The notes under the pieces: model-generated
The model's database searches: none
Told to the model about the DNA's origin: nothing
What the model saw: the letters and a program-made list of their open reading frames with translations, nothing else
Part shown: positions 34,021-43,945 of the stretch, piece after piece
Numbering within the stretch: the stretch's first letter is position 1
Layout of the letters: each line of letters begins with the position of its first letter
Program-made: the position numbers and the translations under genes
Source: Rhynchopus sp. YZ270_cl-10
Taxonomy: Eukaryota; Euglenozoa; Diplonemea; Diplonemida; Diplonemidae
DNA length: 64,000 nucleotides
Assembly (NCBI GenBank): GCA_964035575.1
Contig: OZ037906.1
Location: 744,001 to 808,000, forward strand
Direction of reading: 5' to 3'

Positions 34021-34367
34021 ATCAACGTTTTGTTCAATTTTTTATGAGTTATTGCCTCTTTTCTTATCCTTGCGATGCGTTGATTCAACCATACAGAAAC
34101 CTCTGTCATCTATTCAGCATTGTCTTCACTTTATCCTTTCACTTCCCTGCTCATGGGGTCTCTTCCTCCCTCTCTCTCTCCATCTCTCTTGCACATTTGC
34201 ACCGGGCGTGACCATCTATACATATGTCAAAAGACGCTGTGCAACAAAAGACGAATCTGTCACATGTTTGCGAGGGAAACAGTATTCCCACCACACCCCT
34301 CCCTTTCATTTGATATCCCGCTTTGCTTTCATGTCACGGCTTTAACCTCTGTCATCCGCGTTCTTTT

Positions 34368-34400
34368 AGGTGACTAAGCCCGAGAGGCTAATGTTCATCT
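34368..34400 (+). repeat. GTGAC hairpin repeat
   Basis: AGGTGACTAAGCCCGAGAGG then CTAATGTTCATCT, preceded by TTCTTTT. Confidence 0.65.
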
Positions 34401-34447
34401 TAACCACTTTTCTCTTCTTTGTGCGTTTTATTACACAAGGTAAGGTA

Positions 34448-34490
34448 AGGTTGACTAAGTGTGCCGCGCTTAGCTTTGTATCTCATCTTA
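34448..34490 (+). repeat. GTGAC hairpin repeat, variant
   Basis: AGGTTGACTAAGTGTGCCGC then GCTTAGCTTTGTATCTCATC. CTAAG/CTTAG arms are kept while the loop and spacer are altered. Confidence 0.5.
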
Positions 34491-34815
34491 CCAAATATTT
34501 CTTTGCTTTGTTCATATATCACCTTTTTTTCTTACAAACAGCATTTCTGCTGCAGGCACAAGGTGGCACCCGAGAGGGGAACCACTAATACAGCGCAGCA
34601 GTGCTCCTTTATACATCGATGTGTGTTGTCCGGAGGACATCTCGTCTTGGAGAGAAGGCGTGTGGCTTCACCCTCATTCTTGCTAGTCTTAATCACCTAT
34701 CAGAAGTGCTAGCTGAGAGAGCCTCTGGGAGGGTGGACCCATGCGTGTTTCATTTCAAAGATGTGCGACTCATGCATTCATCTTCAATTTATTTGCATCG
34801 TTTGTGTTTGTTTCA

Positions 34816-34847
34816 GGTGACTAAGCACCAGAGGCTTAGATTCATCT
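34816..34847 (+). repeat. GTGAC hairpin repeat
   Basis: AGGTGACTAAGCACCAGAGG then CTTAGATTCATCTT, preceded by TTTGTTTC. Close to the consensus. Confidence 0.7.
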
Positions 34848-35361
34848 TTTCCACTTTCTAACTGATCGTTCTAACCTCTTTGTTTGTTTTTTTTCTTCAA
34901 ATTGCCTGGAGGCGCTCTGACAAGTGCCCCCAGTTGGTGGAAGGATTTGGTGGTATCTCAAGGAGGATGCGACACAGCTACTGTGTGCCCGAGTGAGGCC
35001 AATGGTTGTCCCGTCCTGCGCCACGATGTGCAGCAGGTGGGTGGCCAGGTCTCCCAGATGCATACAAGTCTGCAGTGGTTCGCACGGTTCTTGTTATAGC
35101 TTACATGCACCTCTCCCCACGTTGCCCTCCAGTCACATAAAACAGCCTTCATTTGTGGCAAATGTTAACTTGAAACGGCCTCTGCTCCCCAATGTTTTCT
35201 CCATCCTGACGTTGCCACTGCGTCTCTTTTTGCATGACATACCCTGTCTCTCCCACACCACACCAAAGGGCCATATTCTGCGCAAGAATTACTCTCACTG
35301 GGCATTACCACACCACACCACACCCACCTTCAGACTTATTTTCAAGGACAGCATCCACAAC

Positions 35362-36447
35362 ATGGCGCGTCTGATGTGTTTTGTGAGTATGTGTGTTGCG
35401 GCAGCGACGGGTGTGACTGTGCCGATGCCGACAGTGTCGATGGTGGAGCCTGTGGCGAAGCCGGTTGTGCCCTCTGTGCCCCTGGTGGAGGGGATGGCGG
35501 GGTGGAACGTGGGGCTTGCGGACGGCCCCTCGTCGCTGGGCGGCTTCCCCGCGTACTACGAGACAGGCTTCATTGCGCTGGTGCCGACGTCGGTGAAGCT
35601 GCTGTCGGGGACGGAGGTGACGTTCAGCTGTCCGGAGGAGCGTGACGGCGATTGCGACGCTGTGGTGTTCATGTACCACTGCGCGCCGTGTGAGTCAGCG
35701 AAGGGGCGGGTGGCGCAGACGCTGGCAGAGGCGGGGTTTGAGCGGTCGGCCTGCGGCCCGCACTTCAGGACCGGGAAGGCAGGGGGCCTGGCACACCACA
35801 TGGTGTCGTGGCGGATGGCGATCGGGGCGGGCACAACGACGACGGTGACGCTTGAGGGTGACGCTGAGTGGCTTGTGTTCGCGGTGAGCCGGAAGGCGGC
35901 TGTGGCCTGCACGATGTTTGAGGAGGAGGCGCAGTGCGAAGGCTCCGATGCACCGGGCCTCTGCCAGTGGACGGCGGCTGGGGTGTGCAAGGCAAACCTG
36001 TGCAGGTCGCAGGGCCCTTCCCGTGGGTGTGCGCCCGAGACCTGCGTCGGAAGAGACCTGGAGACGGCTGCACCACCAACAGCTGCTCCTCAGACAGTGC
36101 CGCCACAGACCTCGGCACCGCCCACATCTGCGCCCCCTACATCTGCACCACCCACATCTGCACCCCCGACTAGCGTACCACCCACATCGGCACCACCTAC
36201 GTCTGTGCCCCCGACATCTGCACCGCCAACACCCATGCCTGTTGCTCCGACGAACCCGCCAAGGACGTTCAGCCCTCTTATCATCGGGCCACCCACACCA
36301 CCTGGGGGGGACTGTTTTAACCAGAACGGCGTGACCAGGAAGCATGGAGACACGTGGCTGGCGTGGTTCAACGGCTACTGCAAGAGGTGCACGTGCAGCA
36401 GTGGCTCCGTTAACTGTGTCAACATCCCGATGGACGACCAGTGCTGA
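35362..36447 (+). CDS. Secreted PPTSA-repeat protein with Cys-rich C-terminal module
   Basis: A 361-aa protein starting MARLMCFVSMCVAAATGVTV (signal peptide). Residues about 40-185 form a beta-rich domain (GGFPAYYETGFIALVP...TEVTFSCPEE...VVFMYHC) of no recognised family. A Cys-rich segment (CTMFEEEAQC...LCQWTAAGVCKANLC) follows. Then comes a tandem array of PPTSA/PPTSV pentapeptides (about residues 236-290), likely an O-glycosylated stalk, and a C-terminal module with GYCKRCTCSSGSVNC resembling a short von Willebrand C-type fold. No membrane helix, so it is probably secreted or wall-attached. Start chosen for the signal peptide. No core element upstream. Confidence 0.75.
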   Translation: MARLMCFVSMCVAAATGVTVPMPTVSMVEPVAKPVVPSVPLVEGMAGWNVGLADGPSSLGGFPAYYETGFIALVPTSVKLLSGTEVTFSCPEERDGDCDAVVFMYHCAPCESAKGRVAQTLAEAGFERSACGPHFRTGKAGGLAHHMVSWRMAIGAGTTTTVTLEGDAEWLVFAVSRKAAVACTMFEEEAQCEGSDAPGLCQWTAAGVCKANLCRSQGPSRGCAPETCVGRDLETAAPPTAAPQTVPPQTSAPPTSAPPTSAPPTSAPPTSVPPTSAPPTSVPPTSAPPTPMPVAPTNPPRTFSPLIIGPPTPPGGDCFNQNGVTRKHGDTWLAWFNGYCKRCTCSSGSVNCVNIPMDDQC

Positions 36448-37005
36448 ACATACATCATCCACCAACGTATTCGTGCTGGGCTTGGTTGTGAAACCTGCCC
36501 CAGCATTCCCTCCCATTGAACTCGTCATGTAGGTGACCACGAGACTTAGGTTCATCACCAAGATTTCTTTCTATTATTCACGTTCTTTCTTTTATGTGCC
36601 TCAGGCACGACCATCTTTCAATTATCTTTGTTATAAGCAATGCATGCGCACATGAGAGACATCCCAGTCCTTCTTGCAGACCACAATGTTTGCAGCTTCA
36701 TGTCATGCGTTGCCCTTACCTTTTCTTGATATTCTCGTTTCTTTTGCCCCTGCGTGTGTTTCGACAATTGCAGCCCGTGTGTACGATGCTGCTTTATATT
36801 CCCGTTCCCCCTCTTACGGTCTGCGTTCTGCCTAGGCGTTTGCAGCCTTCAGCAACTATGATTTTTAAATGCTTTGTGTAACAGATAACCCGCCATTTAG
36901 TTTGTACCTTTTTTGCATTCCATCCTCCCTTCACCCTACACCCTCACACCCCTGCCATCTCTCCTGAACACCGTTCAGAACGCGACCATGCACATTCAAC
37001 ATCAC
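36448..37005. other. Intergenic region
   Basis: T-rich spacer with one GTGAC-type hairpin repeat at 36531-36556 (AGGTGACCACGAGACTTAGG then TTCATC). Nothing else recognised. Confidence 0.5.
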
Positions 37006-37077
37006 AACCGGATTAACTCCACGGTTTACCTCCCAACTCTGTGGAGACTTTTTAACCACCAGACCCCGGTGATATTC
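37006..37077 (+). promoter_or_regulatory. 72-nt core element (P4)
   Basis: Complete core with CTCCAC/GTGGAG hairpin, ending CCCCGGTGATATTC. The next 190 nt are the SYYPYY leader. Confidence 0.8.
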
Positions 37078-37266
37078 GAACACATCGATTCCACTTTTTG
37101 CAGTGGTCCTTTGTGTGGATCAGATGCCTGCACCTGTGCAAGCTGCTTGATTAGTTGTGCCTTTCGTGCACACTTCTGTTCACCAACAAACACCACGACA
37201 CGACACCACACACCTGCAGACAAAACACACACCCTTCTTAACACCTCACCCACACACAACAAGAAG

Positions 37267-37545
37267 ATGTCCTACTACCCGTACTACGCACCGGCACCGG
37301 TATACCCGTCGTACACGTCGTCGATCCTTGCGGCTGACGCAGCTGCCGCAAGTGCACGTGCGGCTGCCGACATTGCAGTCGCACGTTCGTACGTGCCGCT
37401 GTCGCCGCGTTACTCGACGTACGCAGCAGACGCAGCGATTGCGAACGCACACGCCACCGCACACGCGAACGCTGTGGCAAGCGACATTGCGCTGTCTGCG
37501 TCTGTGCGCCGTGCACGTTTTGCTGCGTACTCGCCGTACTACTGA
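37267..37545 (+). CDS. Ala/Tyr-rich 92-aa SYYPYY-family protein, copy 2
   Basis: Begins MSYYPYYAPAPVYPSYTSS and ends RARFAAYSPYY. Protein identical to copy 4 (46097). It sits 190 nt behind core P4 with the full leader: AACACATCGATTCCAC, then TTTTTGCAG, then the AC-rich run ending AACAAGAAG before the ATG. Upstream in-frame ATGs (36913 onward) fall in the leader and are not conserved as protein. The 3' region is conserved to about 38066. Confidence 0.85.
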   Translation: MSYYPYYAPAPVYPSYTSSILAADAAAASARAAADIAVARSYVPLSPRYSTYAADAAIANAHATAHANAVASDIALSASVRRARFAAYSPYY

Positions 37546-38066
37546 GGTGGGCAGTGCTGCTGCTTGTGCTGCTTGTGATGCTGCTGCTGTTGGGCCTGCA
37601 CAACAACGTGTTCCTTTTGATAGCGCACACGAGTGCTGTGTGGCCTGATTGTCGCCGCATTTTGTTTGTACCGCATTCCCCCCTGCGTTTGTGTTTGCTC
37701 AATCCGATGTTATGTTATGCTCCTGTTGCTGACGTTCGGGTTTGAGTTTGATTATGAATCTGCCTTTTTCTTTTTTTGTCCAACCTGCTGTGTTTGGAAG
37801 AGGAGAAGCCTGCACACAGCCGTGTGGTACCAGCTTTGGTGGGGTGTGTGTGCGATGTGTGTGGTGTGGGAGGAGAAGCTAACCCTTTTCACACATAACT
37901 CCCACAACCACATGCTGCGTGCTGCACCCCACCTGCACTTGGACACAAGACCACACGTATGAGCTGTGTGCAGGCCTCTTGCTGCTTGTGAGCTGCCTCC
38001 CCGTCACCCTTCACCCTTGTTTCACCCTCCACATTCCCCAAATATGTTGTATTCAAAAAGTCCAGA
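37546..38066 (+). repeat. Conserved 3' region of SYYPYY unit, copy 2
   Basis: Same as 18394-18917, lacking one CATGTGCTG-type unit near the start. Ends TATTCAAAAAGTCC. Confidence 0.75.
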
Positions 38067-38159
38067 TCCACCCCACTCCTCTTTGCTTTGTATCTTTCAT
38101 CTCTTCCATCTTGATGACTCTGTTTGCATCACATCTTGTGAAACAAATACCACAGTTCC

Positions 38160-38231
38160 AACCGGATTAACTCCACGGTTTACCTCCCAACTCTGTGGAG
38201 ACTTTTTAACCACCAGACCCCGGTGATATTC
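38160..38231 (+). promoter_or_regulatory. 72-nt core element, orphan (P5)
   Basis: Complete core, but followed by a protease-type leader with no gene (see 38232). Confidence 0.8.
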
Positions 38232-38358
38232 AACAGCAACCAGCAATCTGGGTTTTGTTGTCAACCACGTTCCTACTGTGGAAGCTGCTGCCCCTTTGTC
38301 CTGCTGTGCCTCTCACACATAATACCATCTGCCACAGACAAGACCTCAAACACAACAC
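38232..38358 (+). pseudogene. Orphan copy of the cysteine protease leader
   Basis: AACAGCAACCAGCAATCTG, GTTTTGTTGTCAACCACG, GAAGCTGCTGCCCCTTTG and CACAGACAAGACCTCAAAC match 27397-27525 closely. The match stops just before the place where the protease ATG would be, and unrelated sequence follows. Confidence 0.75.
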
Positions 38359-38520
38359 CTATTTTGTCCTTGTACACAGTGAGATCTTTCCAGAAAATTT
38401 TCTCCATTTCCCATTTGTGCAAAATCCACATACCTGGGTTTAGGTCCTCGAGCTGCTTATCCGACGACCTCGTAATCTCGTGCACATGATTGCTGTCCTC
38501 GCGACACTTCCAGGTTCTGG

Positions 38521-38688
38521 AATATTCAACTTGCATTAGTGGCAGTAGTGCATTACGACCGAACCTCCACGTGCCCCAGGCGGCCTCCCTTCTGAGGGAG
38601 TGTGTCTGTGGGCTTCTTGTTTTGTGGTCCACTTTGCTCGAAGAAGAGAAATGAAAGAAAAGCAATCTTGTTGTTTTGTCTTGTTCTG
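38521..38688 (+). repeat. Second leader module (L2), copy 2, without its gene
   Basis: ATTCAACTTGCATTAGTGGC, GTGGGCTTCTTGTTTTG and the AGAAGAGAAATGAAAG stretch resemble 28938-29070, upstream of the large secreted protein. Here it runs directly into core P6. Confidence 0.7.
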
Positions 38689-38718
38689 ATCCCCGCCCCT
38701 GACACCTTCATGCACCAC

Positions 38719-38790
38719 AACCGGATTAACTCCACGGTTTACCTCCCAACTCTGTGGAGACTTTTTAACCACCAGACCCCGGTGATATTC
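38719..38790 (+). promoter_or_regulatory. 72-nt core element (P6)
   Basis: Complete core, followed by SYYPYY leader and gene at 38980. Confidence 0.8.
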
Positions 38791-38979
38791 GAACACATCG
38801 ATTCCACTTTTTGCAGTGGTCCTTTGTGTGGATCAGATGCCTGCACCTGTGCAAGCTGCTTGATTAGTTGTGCCTTTCGTGCACACTTCTGTTCTCCAAC
38901 AAACACCACGACACGACACCACACACCTGCAGACAAAACACACACCCTTCTTAACACCTCACCCACACACAACAAGAAG

Positions 38980-39258
38980 ATGTCCTACTACCCGTACTAC
39001 GCACCGGCACCGGTATACCCGTCGTACACGTCGTCGATCCTTGCGGCTGACGCAGCTGCCGCAAGTGCGCGTGCGGCTGCCGATATTGCAGTTGCACGTT
39101 CGTACGTGCCGCTGTCGCCGCGTTACTCGACGTACGCAGCAGACGCAGCGATTGCGAACGCACACGCCACCGCACACGCGAACGCTGTGGCAAGCGACAT
39201 TGCGCTGTCTGCGTCTGTGCGCCGTGCACGTCTTGCTGCGTACTCGCCGTACTACTGA
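38980..39258 (+). CDS. Ala/Tyr-rich 92-aa SYYPYY-family protein, copy 3
   Basis: Identical to copy 5 (47807) and differs from copies 2 and 4 by Leu for Phe near the end (RARLAAYSPYY). Silent differences (GCGCGTGCG, GATATTGCAGTT) also group copies 3 and 5. Leader and 3' region as in copy 2. Confidence 0.85.
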   Translation: MSYYPYYAPAPVYPSYTSSILAADAAAASARAAADIAVARSYVPLSPRYSTYAADAAIANAHATAHANAVASDIALSASVRRARLAAYSPYY

Positions 39259-39815
39259 GGTGGGCAGTGCTGCTGCTTGTGCTGCTTGTGATGCTGCTGC
39301 TGTTGGGCCTGCACAACAACGTGTTCCTTTTGATAGCGCACACGAGTGCTGTGTGGCCTGATTGTCGCCGTATTTTGTTTGTACCGCATTCCCCCCTGCG
39401 TTTGTGTTTGCTCAATCCGATGTTATGTTATGCTCCTGTTGCTGACGTTTGGGTTTGAGTTTGATTATGAATCTGCGTTTTTCTTTTTCTTTTTCTTTTT
39501 TTGTGCAGCCTGCTGTGTTTGGAAGTGGCCAGAGAGGAGAGAGGAGAAGCCTGCACACAGCCGTGTGGTGCCAGCTTTGGTGGGGTGTGTGTGCGATGTG
39601 TGTGGTGTGGGAGGAGAAGCTAACCCTTTTCGCACATAACTCCCACAACCACATGCTGCGTGCTGCACCCCACCTGCACTTGGACACAAGACCACACGTA
39701 TGAGCTGTGTGCAGGCCTCTTGCTGCTTGTGAGCTGCCTCCCCGTCACCCTTCACCCTTCACCCTTGTTTCACCCTCCACATTCCCCAAATATGTTGTAT
39801 TCAAAAAGTCCAAAT
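39259..39815 (+). repeat. Conserved 3' region of SYYPYY unit, copy 3
   Basis: As in copy 2, but with extra TTTTCTTTTTC and a GGCCAGAGAGGAGA insertion near 39525, and a repeated CACCCTT unit near 39755. Confidence 0.7.
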
Positions 39816-39893
39816 CCACCCCTCCCATTGATTTCATTGTTTCACCTCCGCTTCTCTTCCTCTGTTTTCGTCACCTCACACTGTGTTGCACCC

Positions 39894-39965
39894 AACCGGA
39901 TTAACTCCACGGTTTACCTCCCAACTCTGTGGAGACTTTTTAACCACCAGACCCCGGTAAGATTC
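39894..39965 (+). promoter_or_regulatory. 72-nt core element (P7), upstream of adenylate cyclase
   Basis: Complete core, but the end reads CCCCGGTAAGATTC instead of GGTGATATTC, giving a canonical GTAAG splice-donor-like sequence. The cyclase ATG is 183 nt downstream. Confidence 0.75.
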
Positions 39966-40148
39966 AACAGCAACATGGTTACTTGCGATGTGATTCGCAA
40001 AAAGAAATGTTTGCGACACGAATTTGACACAACACTCTGACTCCTTTACGCTGTCCACATGCAGACACGCCTGCTTCACTTTCGTCTTTAGTCATACTAG
40101 CTCCCCTCCCTCAGCAACACTTCACCACTTACCAGCTTATTGCACCAT

Positions 40149-43100
40149 ATGTCTGAAGTGTATAGAGTAACACTACACAACGAGAGTGATGCGACACGTG
40201 TCGAGACGCCTGCGGAGGCTATGGGCAGCAGACTGCTCTCGATACAGAACAGTATGATCATGCTGTTGCTTGCATCAATTGTTTTAGGGTGTGGGCTGAC
40301 TGCTGCGTTGTTGATTGTGACGTATGACGAAGGGCTGCAGGATACGTGTGAGATTTCGGAGGACTCACGCGTCATCCAGCTGGACAAAGCGATGGCTGTG
40401 ACGGATAGGTTGATTGACTCGCTCGTTGCCTTCACTTCTTTGTCAACACAGATTGCGATTACGCAGTTTTTGAGTGAAGGGTTTGCGGAGGTTGCGCATC
40501 TGCAGAAGCTGCTGGAGGGTAAGTTTGTTGGCATCCCCAAGGACGCCACTGCGGTCGCGCTCTTTGCTGCCGAGGTCTGGCCACGTGTCGCTTCCAAAGA
40601 GGCTGCGGCAGGGCTGGGCTTTCCTTCCTCCATAGCATCGCTCTCACTGCACTGCGCAGGCACCGTCGACGTGGGCATCACAACCATGATAGAAGGCGGC
40701 ATGATCCTCTCCATCGAGAGCGATGGACACCAGATCACCATCGGCCCCGCCCTCCCCGTGTCAGGGCTCATCTCCCCACCGTACCGCCAGGAGGCACCTG
40801 TCATCGAGGATTCGAGCTTCGACATTGCGGCACTCTACCTGCCATATGACGTCGTAACCGGGATGACCCTCGGAGTGCTTGGAGTGGGGGGTGGGTTTAC
40901 AATTGGTGTCAGGCTGAAGGAGGGTGGAACGACCACCCCGCAGCCCTACTGCCTGGGGGTCGTGTCCATGAGTTTTTCTGCGGTGACAGAGTATTTACGG
41001 CTTGTTGCGAACCGGACAGAAGTGAAGATACCTGGTTCGCGTCCGAGGCTGTACACTGTCGTGGCATCGTCGTGGGTGCTTGATGCCGCGAAGGAGGCCG
41101 GCGCTTCGCAGCAGTATGCGATGTTGAACGAAACAGGGAAGTTGACTGGTGCCTCCCATGGGAATGTGACCGTGCCTGTGGTGGGTGTGCCTGGTACTAC
41201 GCACCGTCTGATGGCCGTGTCAGAGTCAGACGACCACATCATTCAATCGATCGATGCGCACCTGAACTCTACCTATGAAGCAACTGATATGTACACCGAA
41301 GGGAGGGGCATGCTCGTCATCCCGATGCAGACAGATGGAAAGCGCGATGTGCACTACGTTTCTATTGCTCGCATGGACAAAATGCCGGGCATAGATTGGT
41401 GGCTTGTTACAACTATTGATGAGTATTCGGTGGGCGGGCAAACAAGCATCGAGCTGATGCACGAGAGCATGCGAGCAATGTCTGCGATGGCGGCGATCAG
41501 CGATGATATTGATGCGCAAAAGATGGTCACCTTCGGTGTGGTGTGCTGCATCGCGATGACCCTGATCGCGCTGGCTGTGGTGCTGTCGCATGCCATCATG
41601 AAGCCGATTAAGACCATACAGAAGTCTATGGAGGAAGTTGCGCAGTTTAACCTAGACGACCTGGACAACGGCGACAAGCCTTCAATATTCTACGAGGCCA
41701 AGCAGATGCAGGTCTCGTTCCTGAAGATGGTGACGAACCTGGTCGAGTACCGTGCATTTGTCCCGCAGTCGCTTCTCACGAACAATATGGTCGACCAATC
41801 GAAGGTCATTGACGCACCAAAAGACAACATCACTGTCATGTTCACAGACATACAACAGTCGACGCAGCTCTGGAAACGCAGCGACGAACACATGGACATC
41901 GCGTTGGAACAGCACAACACCCTCATCCGCAGGGCCTGTCTCCTCCACAACGGCTACGAAGTGAAGACCATAGGTGACGCCTTCATGGTCGCCTTTGCCG
42001 ACCTTGGTGATGCGGTGAAGTGCGGCCTCATGATCTTCACTGAATTCAAGAAGGCTGAATGGCCGGATGAGTTGGGCCTCCCACCAGCAGGGCTTGTCAT
42101 CAGGATAGGTGTACACCACGGCCCCGTGATTACAGAGGAGAACCCAGTGACGCGGCGTGTGGACTACCGTGGCAGCACAGTGAACAAAGCAAGCAGGATT
42201 GAAGGCCTGGCCATGGGCGGGACGATCTGTCTGAGCAAGGAGTCGTACACGGAGCTGAAGAGCCGGCTGCCCTTCCCGAGGTACTACTCAACACAACACG
42301 GTGTGCATGAGCTCAAGGGCCTGGGCAAGGCGGAGCTCTATCTGGTGACACCGCCCGACATGAAGCACCGCTGCTCCGCAGGCACAGACTGCCATAAGAT
42401 CGACAGCAACAGAAAAGGCAGCATCCTCTCCGTTAAGTCTGGGGTCCCGCAGAAGATGGGGGTGCAGGTATCCAAATCAAGCGGCTGTGTGGCGGTATGC
42501 CAGGCGAAAGGCGGCAGAGGTGATGCCAGCCGCTTTGACGACATCAACGCTATAGTACGCCTCGTCTCCGAGGCTGCAAACAGCTCCGACGGTGTCGTAG
42601 GCGCTCTGTGCGGGAACACTATGACCGTTTCTTGGGGTCTGTCCAAGCAGTGTGCTGCACCGGGGATGGCTGTACTGACGTTCCTTACTAAGGCATATGC
42701 ACGCACACATCATCTTATGACCGTTGGTGTCGGGATGGGTAGCATCCTGCACGGCAATGTGGGCACCGTCAACCGTTTTGCGACGGTCGCAGGGTTTACC
42801 CTGGACGCAGCGTTTGCGGTGGCGTCGCACTGTGTAGGGGTGGATGTGTTCTGCCTGATTGCAGACACCGCACCTCACGGCTCCCTCCACATGGTCATGA
42901 GAGACTTCCAACACTGTGTCCGTTTAGTAGATTCCTGGCACGAAACCACCGCAGACAAAAAGGTCCACATCTACGACATCCTCCTCCGCGACTTAAACGA
43001 AGCGATGTCCTGTCCAACAGACGCACCAGACAACAGCGTAGCTATTAGAGTAACTGCACTCATGAGGAGCTTCCTCGGCAATAACGTTCAAGTGCGTGCG

Positions 43101-43262
43101 CAGGCCCTAAAGGAACTACAGGAAATTGCAGAAAGGCAAGACAACGACAAAGTGCTTCGGATTCTTGTGAAAACCCTAGGCATGTCAGATCCCGTCGATT
43201 CTTGCCGTGTTTCCGTTGCTTTTGGCCAGGCGCATGCTGGCGTTGCGTGGGCAGAGGATTGA
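40149..43262 (+). CDS. Membrane adenylate cyclase (class III) with a second, degenerate cyclase domain
   Basis: A 1037-aa single-exon protein. Membrane helices lie at about residues 36-58 and 459-482, enclosing an extracellular domain of about 400 aa (CACHE-like sensor by position). A HAMP-like linker follows (SHAIMKPIKTIQKSMEEV). The catalytic domain has MFTDIQQST near residue 563 (first metal Asp), EVKTIGDAFMVAF near 603 (adenine-selecting Lys, second metal Asp), IGVHHGP, and VDYRGSTVNKASRIEG (substrate Asp, transition-state Asn and Arg). The complete set, with Lys and Asp selectors, points to ATP cyclisation to cAMP. Residues about 794-893 look like a second cyclase fold (GVGMGSILHGNVGTVNRFA, LDAAFAVASHC) with Asn and Arg replaced, so probably regulatory. 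Compare receptor cyclases of kinetoplastids and other protists. It senses an external signal at the plasma membrane. Core P7 lies upstream. Confidence 0.9.
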   Translation: MSEVYRVTLHNESDATRVETPAEAMGSRLLSIQNSMIMLLLASIVLGCGLTAALLIVTYDEGLQDTCEISEDSRVIQLDKAMAVTDRLIDSLVAFTSLSTQIAITQFLSEGFAEVAHLQKLLEGKFVGIPKDATAVALFAAEVWPRVASKEAAAGLGFPSSIASLSLHCAGTVDVGITTMIEGGMILSIESDGHQITIGPALPVSGLISPPYRQEAPVIEDSSFDIAALYLPYDVVTGMTLGVLGVGGGFTIGVRLKEGGTTTPQPYCLGVVSMSFSAVTEYLRLVANRTEVKIPGSRPRLYTVVASSWVLDAAKEAGASQQYAMLNETGKLTGASHGNVTVPVVGVPGTTHRLMAVSESDDHIIQSIDAHLNSTYEATDMYTEGRGMLVIPMQTDGKRDVHYVSIARMDKMPGIDWWLVTTIDEYSVGGQTSIELMHESMRAMSAMAAISDDIDAQKMVTFGVVCCIAMTLIALAVVLSHAIMKPIKTIQKSMEEVAQFNLDDLDNGDKPSIFYEAKQMQVSFLKMVTNLVEYRAFVPQSLLTNNMVDQSKVIDAPKDNITVMFTDIQQSTQLWKRSDEHMDIALEQHNTLIRRACLLHNGYEVKTIGDAFMVAFADLGDAVKCGLMIFTEFKKAEWPDELGLPPAGLVIRIGVHHGPVITEENPVTRRVDYRGSTVNKASRIEGLAMGGTICLSKESYTELKSRLPFPRYYSTQHGVHELKGLGKAELYLVTPPDMKHRCSAGTDCHKIDSNRKGSILSVKSGVPQKMGVQVSKSSGCVAVCQAKGGRGDASRFDDINAIVRLVSEAANSSDGVVGALCGNTMTVSWGLSKQCAAPGMAVLTFLTKAYARTHHLMTVGVGMGSILHGNVGTVNRFATVAGFTLDAAFAVASHCVGVDVFCLIADTAPHGSLHMVMRDFQHCVRLVDSWHETTADKKVHIYDILLRDLNEAMSCPTDAPDNSVAIRVTALMRSFLGNNVQVRAQALKELQEIAERQDNDKVLRILVKTLGMSDPVDSCRVSVAFGQAHAGVAWAED

Positions 43263-43459
43263 AGGAAATATTACAGAGGGTGTGTGGTCCTGCGCCACGT
43301 CAGATGTCAACTGCTATGTTGTTCACAACGTTGCAACTGATGTGGTTGCAGTGTATCCTCACAGACACTGGCGCTTTGTGCTCTTTTGTGTTGATTTTTG
43401 TTATCCTTTGCCTTTGCCTTGATGGGTGTGTCCACCTTTCGAGTTTATTTTCTTTATTT

Positions 43460-43492
43460 GGTGACCGAGCGCGAGAGGCTTATGACCACCTT
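43460..43492 (+). repeat. GTGAC hairpin repeat
   Basis: GGTGACCGAGCGCGAGAGGC then TTATGACCACC. Confidence 0.55.
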
Positions 43493-43554
43493 ATATTTCG
43501 CTCATCTTCGCCCGGAAGAGGTGTTTGCACTTTCAGTGCTTCCTTTCTTTTATA

Positions 43555-43592
43555 GGTACACTGTCACGAGAGGGCTTTGTAATTAAGCCAAC
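43555..43592 (+). repeat. TACACTG repeat
   Basis: GGTACACTGTCACGAGAGGG then CTTTGTAATTAAGCCAAC. Confidence 0.65.
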
Positions 43593-43675
43593 TTTTATTA
43601 TGACGATTGTGCACCTGGGGCGCATCACTGCAGTACCTGTAAGCTCACAACTCTTCAACGGAAGGTGGGACGCCG

Positions 43676-43730
43676 GCTGACGAGCGGTTGTGTGCCGCCC
43701 TCGTTCTCTTACGGTACGGGTAGGTCTACT
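43676..43730 (+). repeat. tRNA-like repeat, copy 1
   Basis: CTGACGAGCGGTTGTGTGCC then TCGTTCTCTTACGGTACGGG. It matches 49818-49867, where the 5' part (CTTGCCGAGTGGTTGTG) resembles a tRNA A-box region. No B-box (GGTTCGANTCC) is present. Confidence 0.35.
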
Positions 43731-43775
43731 TAGGTTTCCTTTTTACATCTTCTGTTGTTGGCCGCGGGGTACTTG

Positions 43776-43840
43776 TGCTTTCATCCGGATGGCTGGCATC
43801 GTACGTGGGTCAGTCGGAGGTGCCTGCATTAATAACTTCA
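43776..43840 (+). repeat. CATCCGGATGG repeat, copy 1
   Basis: TTTCATCCGGATGGCTGGCA then TCGTACGTGGGT. A second copy lies at 44078-44110. The downstream part (GGAGGTGCCTGCATTAATAA) recurs at 56475. CATCCGGATG is a perfect palindrome. Confidence 0.65.
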
Positions 43841-43905
43841 CTTTTGTTTCTTTTGTTTCTTTTCTTTTTTTTTTGTTTCTTTTCTTTCTTTTCTTTCTTT
43901 TGTTT

Positions 43906-43945
43906 AGGTGACTAAGCACGGCATAAATGCAAGTTAAACCCTGAC
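43906..43945 (+). repeat. GTGAC hairpin repeat, 5' half
   Basis: AGGTGACTAAGCACG after a long CTTTT-rich tract. The 3' arm is missing or diverged. Confidence 0.5.

Larger units (their letters stand above)
34021..35361. other. Intergenic region with three hairpin repeats
   Basis: No gene seen. Holds GTGAC hairpin repeats at 34368, 34448 and 34816. T-rich throughout. An open stretch from 34924 joins the next gene but lacks gene-like content before 35362. Confidence 0.6.
36998..39815 (+). repeat. 2.8-kb duplicated block, copy 1
   Basis: Contains two SYYPYY units, the orphan protease leader and leader module L2, in the same order as 45828-48606. Identity is very high by eye. The clearest difference is an expansion around 39478-39540. 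Confidence 0.85.

Noticed and set aside
36913-37266. N-terminal extensions of SYYPYY proteins from upstream starts
   Set aside because: They translate the core element and leader, differ between copies at the 5' end and are absent from copy 1.
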